A DNA stretch of 64,000 bases. Source: Lysobacter panacisoli (GTDB taxonomy: Bacteria; Pseudomonadota; Gammaproteobacteria; Xanthomonadales; Xanthomonadaceae). Below the pieces are notes generated by a model. That model was not told where the DNA came from. It ran no database searches and saw nothing but the letters and a program-made list of their open reading frames with translations. The stretch covers positions 1 through 64,000 of the forward strand of contig NZ_VLNU01000001.1 in assembly GCF_009765165.1 (NCBI RefSeq). Reading direction: 5' to 3'. Positions within the stretch are counted from its first letter, which is position 1. Every line of letters begins with the position of its first letter. This document shows, piece after piece, positions 55,254 to 63,621 of this stretch. The position numbers were made by a program, and so were the translations under genes.

Positions 55254-56074
55254 GAAACCTCCGTGGCGAATGCGGGATGCTCGGCGGCGAGGCGGCGTTG
55301 CAGCTCGAGCACCTGCGGGTGCGGTCGCCACGAGCGATCGCGTAACCGCGCGACCGGCAGGATACCGCGCACCGCATTGCACAGGAAAACCGCGTGCGCT
55401 GCTTCGACATCGGTCACAGCCACGCGGGTCTCGGCCGCGCCCAGGACCTGCATGGCCCAGTCCCGGCACACGCCGGCGATGCCGCAGCGGTCCACGGCCG
55501 GCGTGATCCACCCCGCATCCGACAGCACGAACAGGTTCGCCGCGGTCGCACAGACGACGTCGCCTTCGGTGCTGCACAGCAGGCCATCGTGGATGTCCGG
55601 ATCGCGCCACTCGGCGCGCGCCATGACCTGTTCCAGGCGGTTGCAATGCTTGATGCCGGCCAGTGCAGGCTGCAACGAGAGACGCAGTTCGCACCAGCGC
55701 AGGTGCAATCCCGCCTGCGGCAGCGCGGGCGGCGCGTCATGGCGCGACAGTCGCCAGTACGGCGCGGCCCCTTCCGATGGCGCATAACCGCGACCGCCAC
55801 CGCCACGGGTGACGATGAGCTTGAGTACACCGCCCTCGCCGTCCAGCAAGGCCTCGGCTTCGGCGCGCACGCGCTCCCGTCGCGGCAATGCGAAGCCGAG
55901 CGCATGCGCGCCGCGTTGCAGGCGTTGCCAGTGCGCAGGCCACCACGGCAACGTGCCAGCGTGCGCGCGGACGGTTTCGAACAGGCCGTCGCCGTAGGCC
56001 AGGCCCCGGTCGTCGTCCGGCCACGACGCGACCGCTTCGTCGCCGACGAAGCACCGCACGGTCGCCACGCTCAT
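55250..56074 (-). CDS. pabC: Aminodeoxychorismate lyase
   Basis: A 274-residue PLP-dependent fold-type IV enzyme that releases p-aminobenzoate and pyruvate from aminodeoxychorismate. The PLP Lys is Lys142 in GIKHCNRLEQV; the phosphate cup includes STEGDVVCATAANLFVL and CRDWAM; RGLAYGDGLFETVR is the N-terminal family signature. The ATG overlaps the pabB stop (ATGA), so it is coupled to the enzyme making its substrate. Confidence 0.95.
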   Translation of the reverse strand: MSVATVRCFVGDEAVASWPDDDRGLAYGDGLFETVRAHAGTLPWWPAHWQRLQRGAHALGFALPRRERVRAEAEALLDGEGGVLKLIVTRGGGGRGYAPSEGAAPYWRLSRHDAPPALPQAGLHLRWCELRLSLQPALAGIKHCNRLEQVMARAEWRDPDIHDGLLCSTEGDVVCATAANLFVLSDAGWITPAVDRCGIAGVCRDWAMQVLGAAETRVAVTDVEAAHAVFLCNAVRGILPVARLRDRSWRPHPQVLELQRRLAAEHPAFATEVS

Positions 56075-57456
56075 CCGCCGGCTCCCAGCGCGCGCAGCAT
56101 GCCGCGTGCCTTGGCGCGCGTTTCGTCGAGTTCGCGCTGCGGATCGGAGTCCGCGACGATGCCCGCGCCGGTGCGGAAACGCAGCGCGCTGTGTCCGTCG
56201 CGGCGTTCCAGTTCGGCGCTGCGGATCAGGATGTTGAGGTCCATGTCGCCGTCGCGGTTGAGCCAACCCATCGCGCCGGTGTACGCGCCACGGCCCACGC
56301 CTTCCAGTTCGGCGATGATCTGCATGCAGCGCACCTTCGGGCAACCGGTGATGGTGCCGCCGGGGAACACCGCACGGATCACCTGACCCGGCGTCGCGTC
56401 CGTGCGCAGTCGTCCGCGCACGTTGCTGACGATGTGGTGCACGTGCGCGTAGCTTTCGACGGTCATCAGCTCGTCGACCTCGACGCTGCCCGGCGTGCAC
56501 ACGCGACCCAGGTCGTTGCGCTCCAGGTCGATCAGCATCACGTGCTCGGCGCGCTCCTTGGGATGGCCGACCAGTTCCTGGACACGCGCGGCATCGTCGT
56601 CGCCAGCGAAACGCGGGCGCGTGCCGGCGATGGGCCGCGTTTCGACGACATCGCCGCGCACGGAAACGAGTCGTTCGGGTGAGGCACTGACCACCGCCCA
56701 GTCGTGGTCCGCGAACACGCCTGCGAATGGCGCGGGATTGTTCTCGCGCAGCCTCTGGAACAGCGATGCCGCTTCGATCGTTCCATCGAACCGCGCGCGC
56801 CAGCCGCGCGACAGATTGGCCTGGAAGACGTCGCCCGCGGCGAGGTAGTCGAGCACGCGACTCACGCCATCGGTGAAGTGCTGCGGTTCGTCTTCGTCCA
56901 GCGCCGACGGCGGCTGCCATGCCGGCAAGGGTGGTTGCGCCGCGAGTGCCTCGATGTCGTCGAGCACGGACGATGCCATCGCCTCGTGCTCCGTTTCGAC
57001 CACCAGCATCGTCTCGCCACTGGTGTGGTCGCGCAGCACTGCCGCGGGGCATCGCAATGCGAGCGCGACGGGCAGTACGCCATCGGCCTGCGGCAGACGC
57101 AGCACCGGCTCGACCTGCGCCGCGGCTTCGTAAGCGAAAAACAGCGCCCAACCGCCGCGGAATGGCCACCGAGGTTCGTCGCGCGGCACGCGTGATGTCT
57201 GCCAGCGCGCGTCTAGGGCGCGGAAGAAATCGGTCTCGCCGGTGTCGCGTTCGCCGTCGCGCACGCGGCCCTGCGCATCGAGCGTGAGGCGCTCGCCACC
57301 GGCGATCAGCAGCATGTCCCAGCGTCCCTGCGCCGTGCCGTGCGCGCTGGATTCCAGCAGCAACGGATAGCGCGCGGGCGACAGGCGCTGCAATGACAGC
57401 AGGTCGAAGGAGGCAGGCAGGGAGCGGGTCAGCAGCATCGGTCTATTGTCCGACAT
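56071..57456 (-). CDS. pabB: Aminodeoxychorismate synthase component I
   Basis: A 461-residue chorismate-using enzyme that, with a glutamine amidotransferase partner, makes aminodeoxychorismate for folate. The family motifs are ASPERLVSV, ETRPIAGTRPR, ERNDLGRVC, VHHIVSNVRG and FPGGTITGCPKVRCMQII. In E. coli PabB the PIxGT motif has a catalytic Lys; here it is Ala277, as in TrpE. Because pabC follows directly I still call it PabB. The amidotransferase PabA is not in this window. A terminator hairpin separates it from fabF upstream. Confidence 0.93.
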   Translation of the reverse strand: MSDNRPMLLTRSLPASFDLLSLQRLSPARYPLLLESSAHGTAQGRWDMLLIAGGERLTLDAQGRVRDGERDTGETDFFRALDARWQTSRVPRDEPRWPFRGGWALFFAYEAAAQVEPVLRLPQADGVLPVALALRCPAAVLRDHTSGETMLVVETEHEAMASSVLDDIEALAAQPPLPAWQPPSALDEDEPQHFTDGVSRVLDYLAAGDVFQANLSRGWRARFDGTIEAASLFQRLRENNPAPFAGVFADHDWAVVSASPERLVSVRGDVVETRPIAGTRPRFAGDDDAARVQELVGHPKERAEHVMLIDLERNDLGRVCTPGSVEVDELMTVESYAHVHHIVSNVRGRLRTDATPGQVIRAVFPGGTITGCPKVRCMQIIAELEGVGRGAYTGAMGWLNRDGDMDLNILIRSAELERRDGHSALRFRTGAGIVADSDPQRELDETRAKARGMLRALGAGG

Positions 57457-57486
57457 CCCGGCCCGGCGCGATGCATGCCACCAAAA

Positions 57487-57516
57487 CGACGATCCCCGCC
57501 GGAGCGGGGATCGTCG
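57487..57516 (-). terminator. Rho-independent terminator after fabF
   Basis: On the minus strand the 13-bp stem CGACGATCCCCGC / GCGGGGATCGTCG with a 4-base loop is followed by TTTTGG. It lies between the fabF stop and pabB and probably reduces read-through from the fab genes. Confidence 0.8.
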
Positions 57517-57536
57517 AGGTCATCGCGGGCCGGCGG

Positions 57537-58784
57537 TCAGACGCGCTTGAACACCAGCGTGCCGTTGGTGCCGCCGAAGCCGAAGCCGTTGGACATGGCG
57601 ACGTCGACCTTCTTCTCGCGCGCGACGTTGGGCACGTAGTCCAGGTCGCAGCCCTCACCCGCCTCGTCCAGGTTGATGGTCGGCGGGATGATGCCGTGGT
57701 GCAGCGCCAGCACGGAGAAGATCGCCTCCACGCCGCCGGCCGCGCCAAGCAGGTGGCCGGTCATCGACTTGGTCGAGCTGACCATCGTCTTGTACGCGTG
57801 GTCGCCCAACGCGCGCTTGATGGCCAGCGTTTCGGCCAGGTCGCCCAGCGGCGTCGAGGTGCCGTGCGCATTGAGGTAGGCCACGTCTTCCGGGTTGACG
57901 CCCGCGTCCTTCATCGCCGCGACCATGCAGCGCGCCGGACCTTCGCCGTTCTCGCTGGGTGCGGTCATGTGGAACGCGTCGGAGCTGGCGCCGAAGCCGG
58001 CGAGCTCGCAGTAGATGCGCGCGCCGCGCGCCTTCGCGCGCTCGTACTCTTCGAGGATCAGGATGCCGGCGCCGTCGCCGAGCACGAAACCGTCGCGGTC
58101 CTTGTCCCACGGACGCGAGGCCTTGGTCGGCTCGTCGTTGCGCGTGGACATCGCCTTCATCGAGCAGAAGCCCGCGACCGACGTCGGCGAGGAGCCGCGT
58201 TCGGCGCCACCGGCGACCATCACGTCGGCATCGCCGTACTGGATCATGCGCATCGCCATGCCGATGGAATGGTTGGCGGTGGCGCAGGCCGAGACGGCGG
58301 AGAAATTCGGGCCCTTGATGCCGGTCAGCAGCGAGACCTGGCCGGGCAGCATGTTGATGATCGTGCTGGGCACGTAGAACGGCGAGACCTTGCGCGGGCC
58401 GCCTTCGTTGTACTTGATCGTCTGCTCTTCGATACCGAGCAGGCCGCCGATGCCCGAGCCGATCAGCGCACCGATGCGCTCGGCGTTGGACTCGTCGACC
58501 GTGATGCCAGCGTCCTGCATCGCCATCATCGAGGCGGCGACGCCGTAATGGATGAACTCTTCCATCTTCTTCGCATCCTTCGGGTTCACCCACTGGGTGA
58601 TGTCGAAGTTGCGCACTTCGCCCGCGATGCGCGTGGTGAAGCTGGAAGCGTCGAAATGGGTGATCGGGCCGATGCCGGAGCGACCATTGACGATACCGTC
58701 CCAGCTGCTGGTCAGGTCGTTGCCGAGCGGCGAAACGATGCCGAGGCCGGTGACCACGACGCGTCGGTTAGGACGATTGGACAT
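57537..58784 (-). CDS. fabF: 3-oxoacyl-[acyl-carrier-protein] synthase II
   Basis: A 415-residue condensing enzyme that elongates acyl-ACP with malonyl-ACP. The start MSNRPNRRVVVTGLGIVSPLGND is typical. The catalytic Cys lies in SACATANHSIGM, the two His residues in NAHGTSTPLGD and SMTGHLLGAAGGVEA, and the C terminus has NGFGFGGTNGTLVF. It follows acpP, the normal acpP-fabF order, with a 162-base gap that contains hairpins. Confidence 0.98.
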   Translation of the reverse strand: MSNRPNRRVVVTGLGIVSPLGNDLTSSWDGIVNGRSGIGPITHFDASSFTTRIAGEVRNFDITQWVNPKDAKKMEEFIHYGVAASMMAMQDAGITVDESNAERIGALIGSGIGGLLGIEEQTIKYNEGGPRKVSPFYVPSTIINMLPGQVSLLTGIKGPNFSAVSACATANHSIGMAMRMIQYGDADVMVAGGAERGSSPTSVAGFCSMKAMSTRNDEPTKASRPWDKDRDGFVLGDGAGILILEEYERAKARGARIYCELAGFGASSDAFHMTAPSENGEGPARCMVAAMKDAGVNPEDVAYLNAHGTSTPLGDLAETLAIKRALGDHAYKTMVSSTKSMTGHLLGAAGGVEAIFSVLALHHGIIPPTINLDEAGEGCDLDYVPNVAREKKVDVAMSNGFGFGGTNGTLVFKRV

Positions 58785-58837
58785 GAAACACTCCGTCTGC
58801 GAACGCTACGCCGGCGCATGGTCCGGCTCATAAGACA

Positions 58838-58858
58838 CGGGGCCGCAATGCGGCCCCG
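58838..58858. terminator. Hairpin in the acpP-fabF gap
   Basis: CGGGGCCGC / GCGGCCCCG with a 3-base loop lies in the acpP-fabF gap. A second stem, CGCCCGCC / GGCGGGCG, lies nearer acpP at 58912-58932. Neither has a T run on the minus strand. They may attenuate or stabilise the very abundant acpP message rather than end it fully. Confidence 0.45.
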
Positions 58859-58946
58859 GTCTGGATTTTTCAAGCAACCCCGCCTGAACCAGGCGGCGGT
58901 TCACCCGGAGACGCCCGCCGCGAGGGCGGGCGCCGCGGGTCGAGGC

Positions 58947-59186
58947 TTACGACTTGACGTGAGCCTTCACGTAGTCGATGGCCTGCTGCACCGAGGTGAT
59001 CTTCTCGGCTTCCTCGTCCGGGATCTCGCACTCGAACTCTTCTTCGAGGGCCATCACCAGCTCGACGGTGTCGAGCGAGTCAGCGCCGAGGTCGTCGACG
59101 AACGAAGCGTTGTTGGTGACTTCTTCTTCCTTAACGCCAAGCTGTTCGACCACGATCTTCTTGACGCGCTCTTCGATGCTGCTCAT
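58947..59186 (-). CDS. acpP: Acyl carrier protein
   Basis: A 79-residue acidic four-helix protein that carries growing acyl chains on 4'-phosphopantetheine at Ser37 in [18 protein letters not shown]. Length and sequence are almost canonical. A strong Shine-Dalgarno (GGGAGGAG) and its own promoter upstream suggest high expression. It lies between fabG and fabF. Confidence 0.99.
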   Translation of the reverse strand: MSSIEERVKKIVVEQLGVKEEEVTNNASFVDDLGADSLDTVELVMALEEEFECEIPDEEAEKITSVQQAIDYVKAHVKS

Positions 59187-59252
59187 GGGTACTCACTCCT
59201 CCCGGGACGGGATATTCGACGGAATAGTCTAAATGAATCGAGGACGATCGCG

Positions 59253-59280
59253 AGCATACGCGAAAGCCCTTTGGGTTCAA
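59253..59280 (-). promoter_or_regulatory. Predicted sigma-70 promoter of acpP
   Basis: On the minus strand TTGAAC and TATGCT are 16 bases apart, with the -10 element 67 bases before the acpP ATG. It would give acpP independent, strong transcription within the fab cluster. Confidence 0.55.
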
Positions 59281-59318
59281 GCGGTTACAACTGAAACGTT
59301 GGATCGTCCGTGGACGCC

Positions 59319-60065
59319 TTACGGCATGTACATGCCGCCATTGACGTGCAGGGTCTCGCCGGTGATGTAGGCCGCCGAGGGGCCGGCCAGGAACGCCACC
59401 GCGCGGGCGATGTCGGCCGGCTCGCCGAAGCGGCCCAGCGCGATCTGGCCGAGCATCGCGTTGCGGGCGTCCTCGGGCAGCGACTTGGTCATGTCGGTGT
59501 CGATGAAGCCCGGCGCGACCACGTTGACGGTGATGCCACGGCTGCCGATTTCCTTCGCCAGCGACTTGCTGAAGGCGATGATGCCGGCCTTGGCCGCGGC
59601 GTAGTTGGCCTGGCCGGCGTTGCCGGTCACGCCGATCACCGACGCGATATTGATGATGCGGCCCTTGCGCGCCTTCATCATCGAACGCATCACCGCCTTG
59701 CTGCTGCGGTAGACGCTGGTGAGATTGGTGTCGAGGATCGCCTGCCAGTCCTCGTCCTTCATGCGCATCAGCAGGTTGTCGCGGGTGATGCCGGCGTTGT
59801 TGACGAGGATCGACACCGCGCCGAATTCCTTGGCGATGTTCTCGATCAGTTCTTCGATCGCGCCCGCGTTGGCGACATCGAGCACGCGACCGTGGCCGCC
59901 GTGCGCGGCGAGACGATCGCCGATCGCCTTGGCGCCGGACTCGGACGTGGCGGTACCGATCACGGTCGCGCCCTGCGCGGCCAGTTCGTCAGCGATCGCC
60001 GCACCGATACCGCGGCTGGCGCCGGTGACGAGGGCGATCTCTCCGGAAAGCAGCTTCTCGCTCAT
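59319..60065 (-). CDS. fabG: 3-oxoacyl-[acyl-carrier-protein] reductase
   Basis: A 248-residue short-chain dehydrogenase that reduces beta-ketoacyl-ACP with NADPH. The cofactor motif is VTGASRGIGAAIA; NNAG appears in LVNNAGITRDNLLMRM; the active-site Ser-Tyr-Lys lies in NIASVIGVTGNAGQANYAAAK; the C terminus ITGETLHVNGGMYM is typical. The ATG (MSEKLLSG) overlaps the fabD stop by 4 bases. Confidence 0.97.
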   Translation of the reverse strand: MSEKLLSGEIALVTGASRGIGAAIADELAAQGATVIGTATSESGAKAIGDRLAAHGGHGRVLDVANAGAIEELIENIAKEFGAVSILVNNAGITRDNLLMRMKDEDWQAILDTNLTSVYRSSKAVMRSMMKARKGRIINIASVIGVTGNAGQANYAAAKAGIIAFSKSLAKEIGSRGITVNVVAPGFIDTDMTKSLPEDARNAMLGQIALGRFGEPADIARAVAFLAGPSAAYITGETLHVNGGMYMP

Positions 60066-61024
60066 GCCTTGTTCCATTCTTCGAAAGCGGATTCGAATTC
60101 GCCCGGCGTGCCGAGCGTGCGTGCATCGGCGCTCTTGTCGATGCGCTTGACCAGACCGGCGAGCACCTTGCCCGGGCCGCACTCGCCGATGCGCGTCGCG
60201 CCCTGCGCAATCAGCGACTGCACGCAGCCGGTCCACTGCACCGGCAGGTAGAGCTGGCGCACGAGCGCATCGCGGATCGCGTCCACGCTGTCGTGCACCT
60301 TCGCATCCACGTTCTGCACGACCGGGCGATCAGGTGTGCGCCAGGACATTCCGCGCATCGCTTCGGCCAGACGGTTGGCCGCCTCGCGCATCAGCGGCGT
60401 GTGCGAGGGCACGCTGACGGCGAGCTTCACCGCCTTGCGCACGCCGCGTTCGCCGAGCATTGCCAGCGCCTTGTCGACCGCAGCGGCATGGCCGCCGATG
60501 ACAATCTGACCGGGCGAATTGAAATTGGCCGGCACCACGACTTCGCTACCGGACACCGTGTCGCAGACGTCCTGCACCAGCACGTCCTCGGCGCCGAGCA
60601 CGGCGGCCATCGCGCCGACGCCGGCGGGCGCGGCTTCCTGCATCAACTGTCCGCGCAGACGCACCAGGTGCGCACCGTCCTTCAGCGACAGCGCACCGGC
60701 GGCGACGAGCGCGGTGTACTCGCCCAGGCTGTGGCCGGACAGCAGTGCCGGCGACTTGCCGCGGTGCTGCTGCCACGCGCGCCACACCGCCACTCCCGCG
60801 GCGAGCAGCGCCGGCTGGGTGTACTCGGTGCGGTTGAGCATTTCTTCCGGACCGCCCTGGCTCAACGCCCACAGATCGACGCCCGCGCCATCGCTGGCTT
60901 CGACGAATGCCTCACGCACGATCGGGTGCAGTTCGGACAGTTCGGCGAGCATGCCGAGCGACTGCGAGCCCTGGCCCGGAAAGACGAAGGCCAGCGTCGG
61001 ATCGGTTGCGGAGGAATCGGTCAC
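60062..61024 (-). CDS. fabD: Malonyl-CoA-[acyl-carrier-protein] transacylase
   Basis: A 320-residue enzyme that loads malonyl units on ACP. FVFPGQGSQSLGM is the N-terminal signature, the nucleophile is Ser99 in LLSGHSLGEYTAL, and the His lies in SVPSHTPLM. NFNSPGQIVIGG is the usual substrate loop. Coupled to fabG by a 4-base overlap; a terminator-like hairpin separates it from fabH upstream. Confidence 0.97.
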   Translation of the reverse strand: MTDSSATDPTLAFVFPGQGSQSLGMLAELSELHPIVREAFVEASDGAGVDLWALSQGGPEEMLNRTEYTQPALLAAGVAVWRAWQQHRGKSPALLSGHSLGEYTALVAAGALSLKDGAHLVRLRGQLMQEAAPAGVGAMAAVLGAEDVLVQDVCDTVSGSEVVVPANFNSPGQIVIGGHAAAVDKALAMLGERGVRKAVKLAVSVPSHTPLMREAANRLAEAMRGMSWRTPDRPVVQNVDAKVHDSVDAIRDALVRQLYLPVQWTGCVQSLIAQGATRIGECGPGKVLAGLVKRIDKSADARTLGTPGEFESAFEEWNKA

Positions 61025-61153
61025 GCGGGGGTCCCTGCGAAAAGAGTGCGCATGATACGAGCCTTTGCTCTAGGGCGTCTGTACTCGCACGTACTGAAAC
61101 ACCGGCGCCATTGCGGAACCGTGAAGTGCGCACTGCGCGACCCGCAAACGAAA

Positions 61154-61181
61154 ACGCCCCCGCCGGGTCCGGCGAGGGCGT
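61154..61181 (-). terminator. Probable terminator after fabH
   Basis: On the minus strand a hairpin (ACGCCCTCGCC... paired with ...GGCGGGGGCGT, one mismatch) is followed by TTTTCGTTT. It lies 22 bases after the fabH stop, in the gap before fabD. Confidence 0.7.
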
Positions 61182-61202
61182 CGTTGCAGGCGTCGGCGTG
61201 GA

Positions 61203-62183
61203 TCAGTAGCGCAGCAGCGCCGAGCCCCACGTGAAGCCGCCACCGAAGGCCTCCAGCAGCACGAGCTGGCCGCGCTGCACCTTGCCCGAGCGGACGGCTT
61301 CGTCCAGCGCCAGCGGCACCGAGCCCGACGAGGTGTTGCCGTGGCGATCGACCGTGACGACCACGCGATCCATCGGCATGTCCAGGCGCTTGGCCGTGGC
61401 TTCGATGATGCGCAGGTTGGCCTGGTGCGGGATCAGCCAGTCGATGTCGTGGCGATCCAGGCCATTGGCCTCGAGCGTTTCCTCGACCACGCCGTCCAGC
61501 GCCTTGACCGCATGCTTGAAGACTTCGTTGCCGGTCATCAGCACGCGCACGCCGGCGTTGTGCTCTTCCGGCTTGAAACCGACCGACACGCCGACCGGGT
61601 TCCACAGCAGCTCCTTCTTGCCACCGTCGGCGTGCATGTGGGTGCTGAGGATGCCGGTCTCGCTGTCGGCCTTGAGCACGACCGCGCCGGCACCGTCGCC
61701 GAACAGCACGCAGGTAGAGCGATCGCTCCAGTCGAGCATGCGGGTGAGCGTTTCCGCGCCGACCACGAGCACGGTCTTAGCCGCGCCGGAACGGATGAAC
61801 TTGTCCGCCACCGTCAGCGCGTAGACGAAGCCCGTGCAGGCGGCGTTGACGTCGAACGCCGGGCAGCCGTTGGCACCCAGCCGGTGCTGCAGCAGGCAGG
61901 CGGTCGAAGGGAAGATGAGATCGGGCGTGGTGGTGCCGACCACGATCAGGTCGAGATCCTTCGCATCGACGCCGGCCGCTTCCATCGCGCGGATCGACGC
62001 GTGGTAGGCCAGGTCGCTGGTGGTCTCGCCTTCGGCGGCAACGTGACGCTCGCGGATGCCGGTGCGGGCAGCGATCCATTCGTCACTGGTGTCGACGATC
62101 TTGGACAGGTCGTCGTTCGTCAGCACCTTCTCGGGAAGGTAGCTGCCGGTTCCCGCGATGCGGGAATAAATCGTTTGCGTCAT
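61203..62183 (-). CDS. fabH: 3-oxoacyl-[acyl-carrier-protein] synthase III
   Basis: A 326-residue enzyme that starts fatty acid synthesis by joining acyl-CoA with malonyl-ACP. The catalytic Cys116 is in [13 protein letters not shown], His in [12 protein letters not shown], Asn in [13 protein letters not shown]. The C-terminal [14 protein letters not shown] is canonical. In Xanthomonas, FabH substrate choice sets branched-chain fatty acids; the same may hold here. The usual upstream neighbour plsX is not present between rpmF and this gene. Confidence 0.97.
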   Translation of the reverse strand: MTQTIYSRIAGTGSYLPEKVLTNDDLSKIVDTSDEWIAARTGIRERHVAAEGETTSDLAYHASIRAMEAAGVDAKDLDLIVVGTTTPDLIFPSTACLLQHRLGANGCPAFDVNAACTGFVYALTVADKFIRSGAAKTVLVVGAETLTRMLDWSDRSTCVLFGDGAGAVVLKADSETGILSTHMHADGGKKELLWNPVGVSVGFKPEEHNAGVRVLMTGNEVFKHAVKALDGVVEETLEANGLDRHDIDWLIPHQANLRIIEATAKRLDMPMDRVVVTVDRHGNTSSGSVPLALDEAVRSGKVQRGQLVLLEAFGGGFTWGSALLRY

Positions 62184-62377
62184 CGCCACTCCGCTGCACA
62201 GCCGTGATGGGCCCTCATCGGGCACCTTGCCGGGAATCCCCCGCCGGCGATGCCGGCGCAGGAGGTCCGCCGCTCACGTCCGCCGCTGCCACGCGATGCC
62301 TTGCGGCGGCGGGCAGTCCGAGCGGCGGCGGCCGCGCGTGTCAGGGACGGCGCGCGGCGCGGCGGTGGGCGAAGAGA
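62184..62377. other. rpmF-fabH intergenic region without plsX
   Basis: This 194-base gap has no credible gene. In many bacteria plsX (about 1 kb) lies here. Only short GC-rich shadow frames are seen. Confidence 0.6.
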
Positions 62378-62572
62378 TTACTCTTCGTCGACAACCTTGG
62401 TCTTGGTGTCGATCACCTTCTTGCCGCGGTAGTAGCCGTCGGCGGTGACGTGGTGGCGCAGGTGGGTCTCGCCGGTCGTCGGATCGGTGGCCAGCTGCTT
62501 GGCGGACAGCGCATCGTGCGAACGGCGCATGCCACGCTTGGACGGGGAAACGCGGGACTTCTGGACAGCCAT
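62378..62572 (-). CDS. rpmF: 50S ribosomal protein L32
   Basis: A 64-residue basic ribosomal protein: [21 protein letters not shown], of which [20 protein letters not shown] is the invariant N terminus, then [17 protein letters not shown]. It has no Cys zinc ribbon (C-minus type). It lies 18 bases downstream of yceD, as in other proteobacteria. Confidence 0.98.
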   Translation of the reverse strand: MAVQKSRVSPSKRGMRRSHDALSAKQLATDPTTGETHLRHHVTADGYYRGKKVIDTKTKVVDEE

Positions 62573-62590
62573 GGTCTTGCTCCAAAAAAA

Positions 62591-63109
62591 CTAGTTCGAA
62601 TGTTTCTTCAATGCCGACAACGCAGCGAACGGATTCGCGCGCTCCGGTTCCTCAGCCTGTTCGGCCGCGGGCCAGTCGCGTTCCACCGCCTCCGTGCCGG
62701 GCATCATCGGCACGACCGGAACGGCGAGGATCAACTCGTCCTCGACCAGTTCGACGGTCCGCAGCTGGCCGTCTTCGGGCACCAGCAACGGCTCGTATCC
62801 TGGCGGCAGCGCCGCCTCCTCCGCTTCGTCGCGGATCAGGCCGAGGCGCTGCACGATGTTCACCGGCAACACGAATCGCTGCAGTGTGCGCTGACAGGTC
62901 AGCGGCAACGCGGCATCGATGCGCAGCTCGACGAACGGCACCCGCAGCGAATCGCGATCGAACTCGAGCGAGAACCGCACTTCGCCTTCGGGGTCGGTGA
63001 GACTGTCACGCAACCTCGCCAGCGAGGACAACGGCACGCGGCCTTCGAGGCCGCGCCGTGCCGCCACCATGCGCCAAGCATCAAGAATCTCGGGCAGGTC
63101 CGCTGACAT
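62591..63109 (-). CDS. YceD/DUF177 family protein
   Basis: A 172-residue protein of the DUF177 family, which precedes rpmF in most bacteria and is linked to 23S rRNA accumulation. The conserved pieces are LSSLARLRDSL, VRFSLEFDRD, LTCQRTLQRFVLPVN and the acidic VELVEDELILAVPVVPM, which is the family core. The start at MSADLPEIL is preferred over an upstream Met because it begins the alignment. The Cys residues usual in plant and other DUF177 proteins are reduced to one (LTCQR). Confidence 0.92.
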   Translation of the reverse strand: MSADLPEILDAWRMVAARRGLEGRVPLSSLARLRDSLTDPEGEVRFSLEFDRDSLRVPFVELRIDAALPLTCQRTLQRFVLPVNIVQRLGLIRDEAEEAALPPGYEPLLVPEDGQLRTVELVEDELILAVPVVPMMPGTEAVERDWPAAEQAEEPERANPFAALSALKKHSN

Positions 63110-63258
63110 AAGCTGCGGAATGTTAGGGATCGGCCCCGCTTCTGTCAAACCTGAACCCGCCAGTTCACAGTCCTGGCACGACCAGGCCGGATTCATTTGC
63201 CGGAGGCTGGCGGGGGCTTCAGACTTGGGCCATCCGTTCAGTCAAGCGGCCACTCATC

Positions 63259-63621
63259 GTGACCATCGCCCTGCTCCTCCTCCTGTCCGTGCTCGTGATC
63301 GCGGCGTTGGCCGCCTACGGCCGTTACCGCCCGGGGCGCCGCGAGCGCGCCCTGCGTGAAGTCCTCGACGCCGCCGACGCCCTGGAAGCCCAGCTGCGCG
63401 TGGCCCGGGCCGAGATCGAGGCGGTCGCCGGCAGCGGCGGGGAGGATCCGGTCGGCGAGGCGATGCGCGAAATGCTCCGCCAGCGCCTGTGGCTGCGCGA
63501 CCACGGCCGCGAGGCCAGCGTGGACCAGCTCGACGAGGTGCGTACCTCGATCGACGCCGCGCGCGACCGAATCGACCAGCAATTGTCGCGCATCGCCCAG
63601 GCCCGCGCACCGCTCGCATGA
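63259..63621 (+). CDS. Small membrane-anchored coiled-coil protein
   Basis: A 120-residue protein: N-terminal membrane helix (IALLLLLSVLVIAALAAYG) and a long charged helix with heptad-like spacing (REVLDAADALEAQLRVARAE; VDQLDEVRTSIDAARDRIDQ). It starts at a GTG; an earlier GTG is not seen in the same frame. The stop overlaps the maf start by 4 bases (ATGA), so it is coupled to maf. Function unknown. Confidence 0.75.
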   Translation: MTIALLLLLSVLVIAALAAYGRYRPGRRERALREVLDAADALEAQLRVARAEIEAVAGSGGEDPVGEAMREMLRQRLWLRDHGREASVDQLDEVRTSIDAARDRIDQQLSRIAQARAPLA

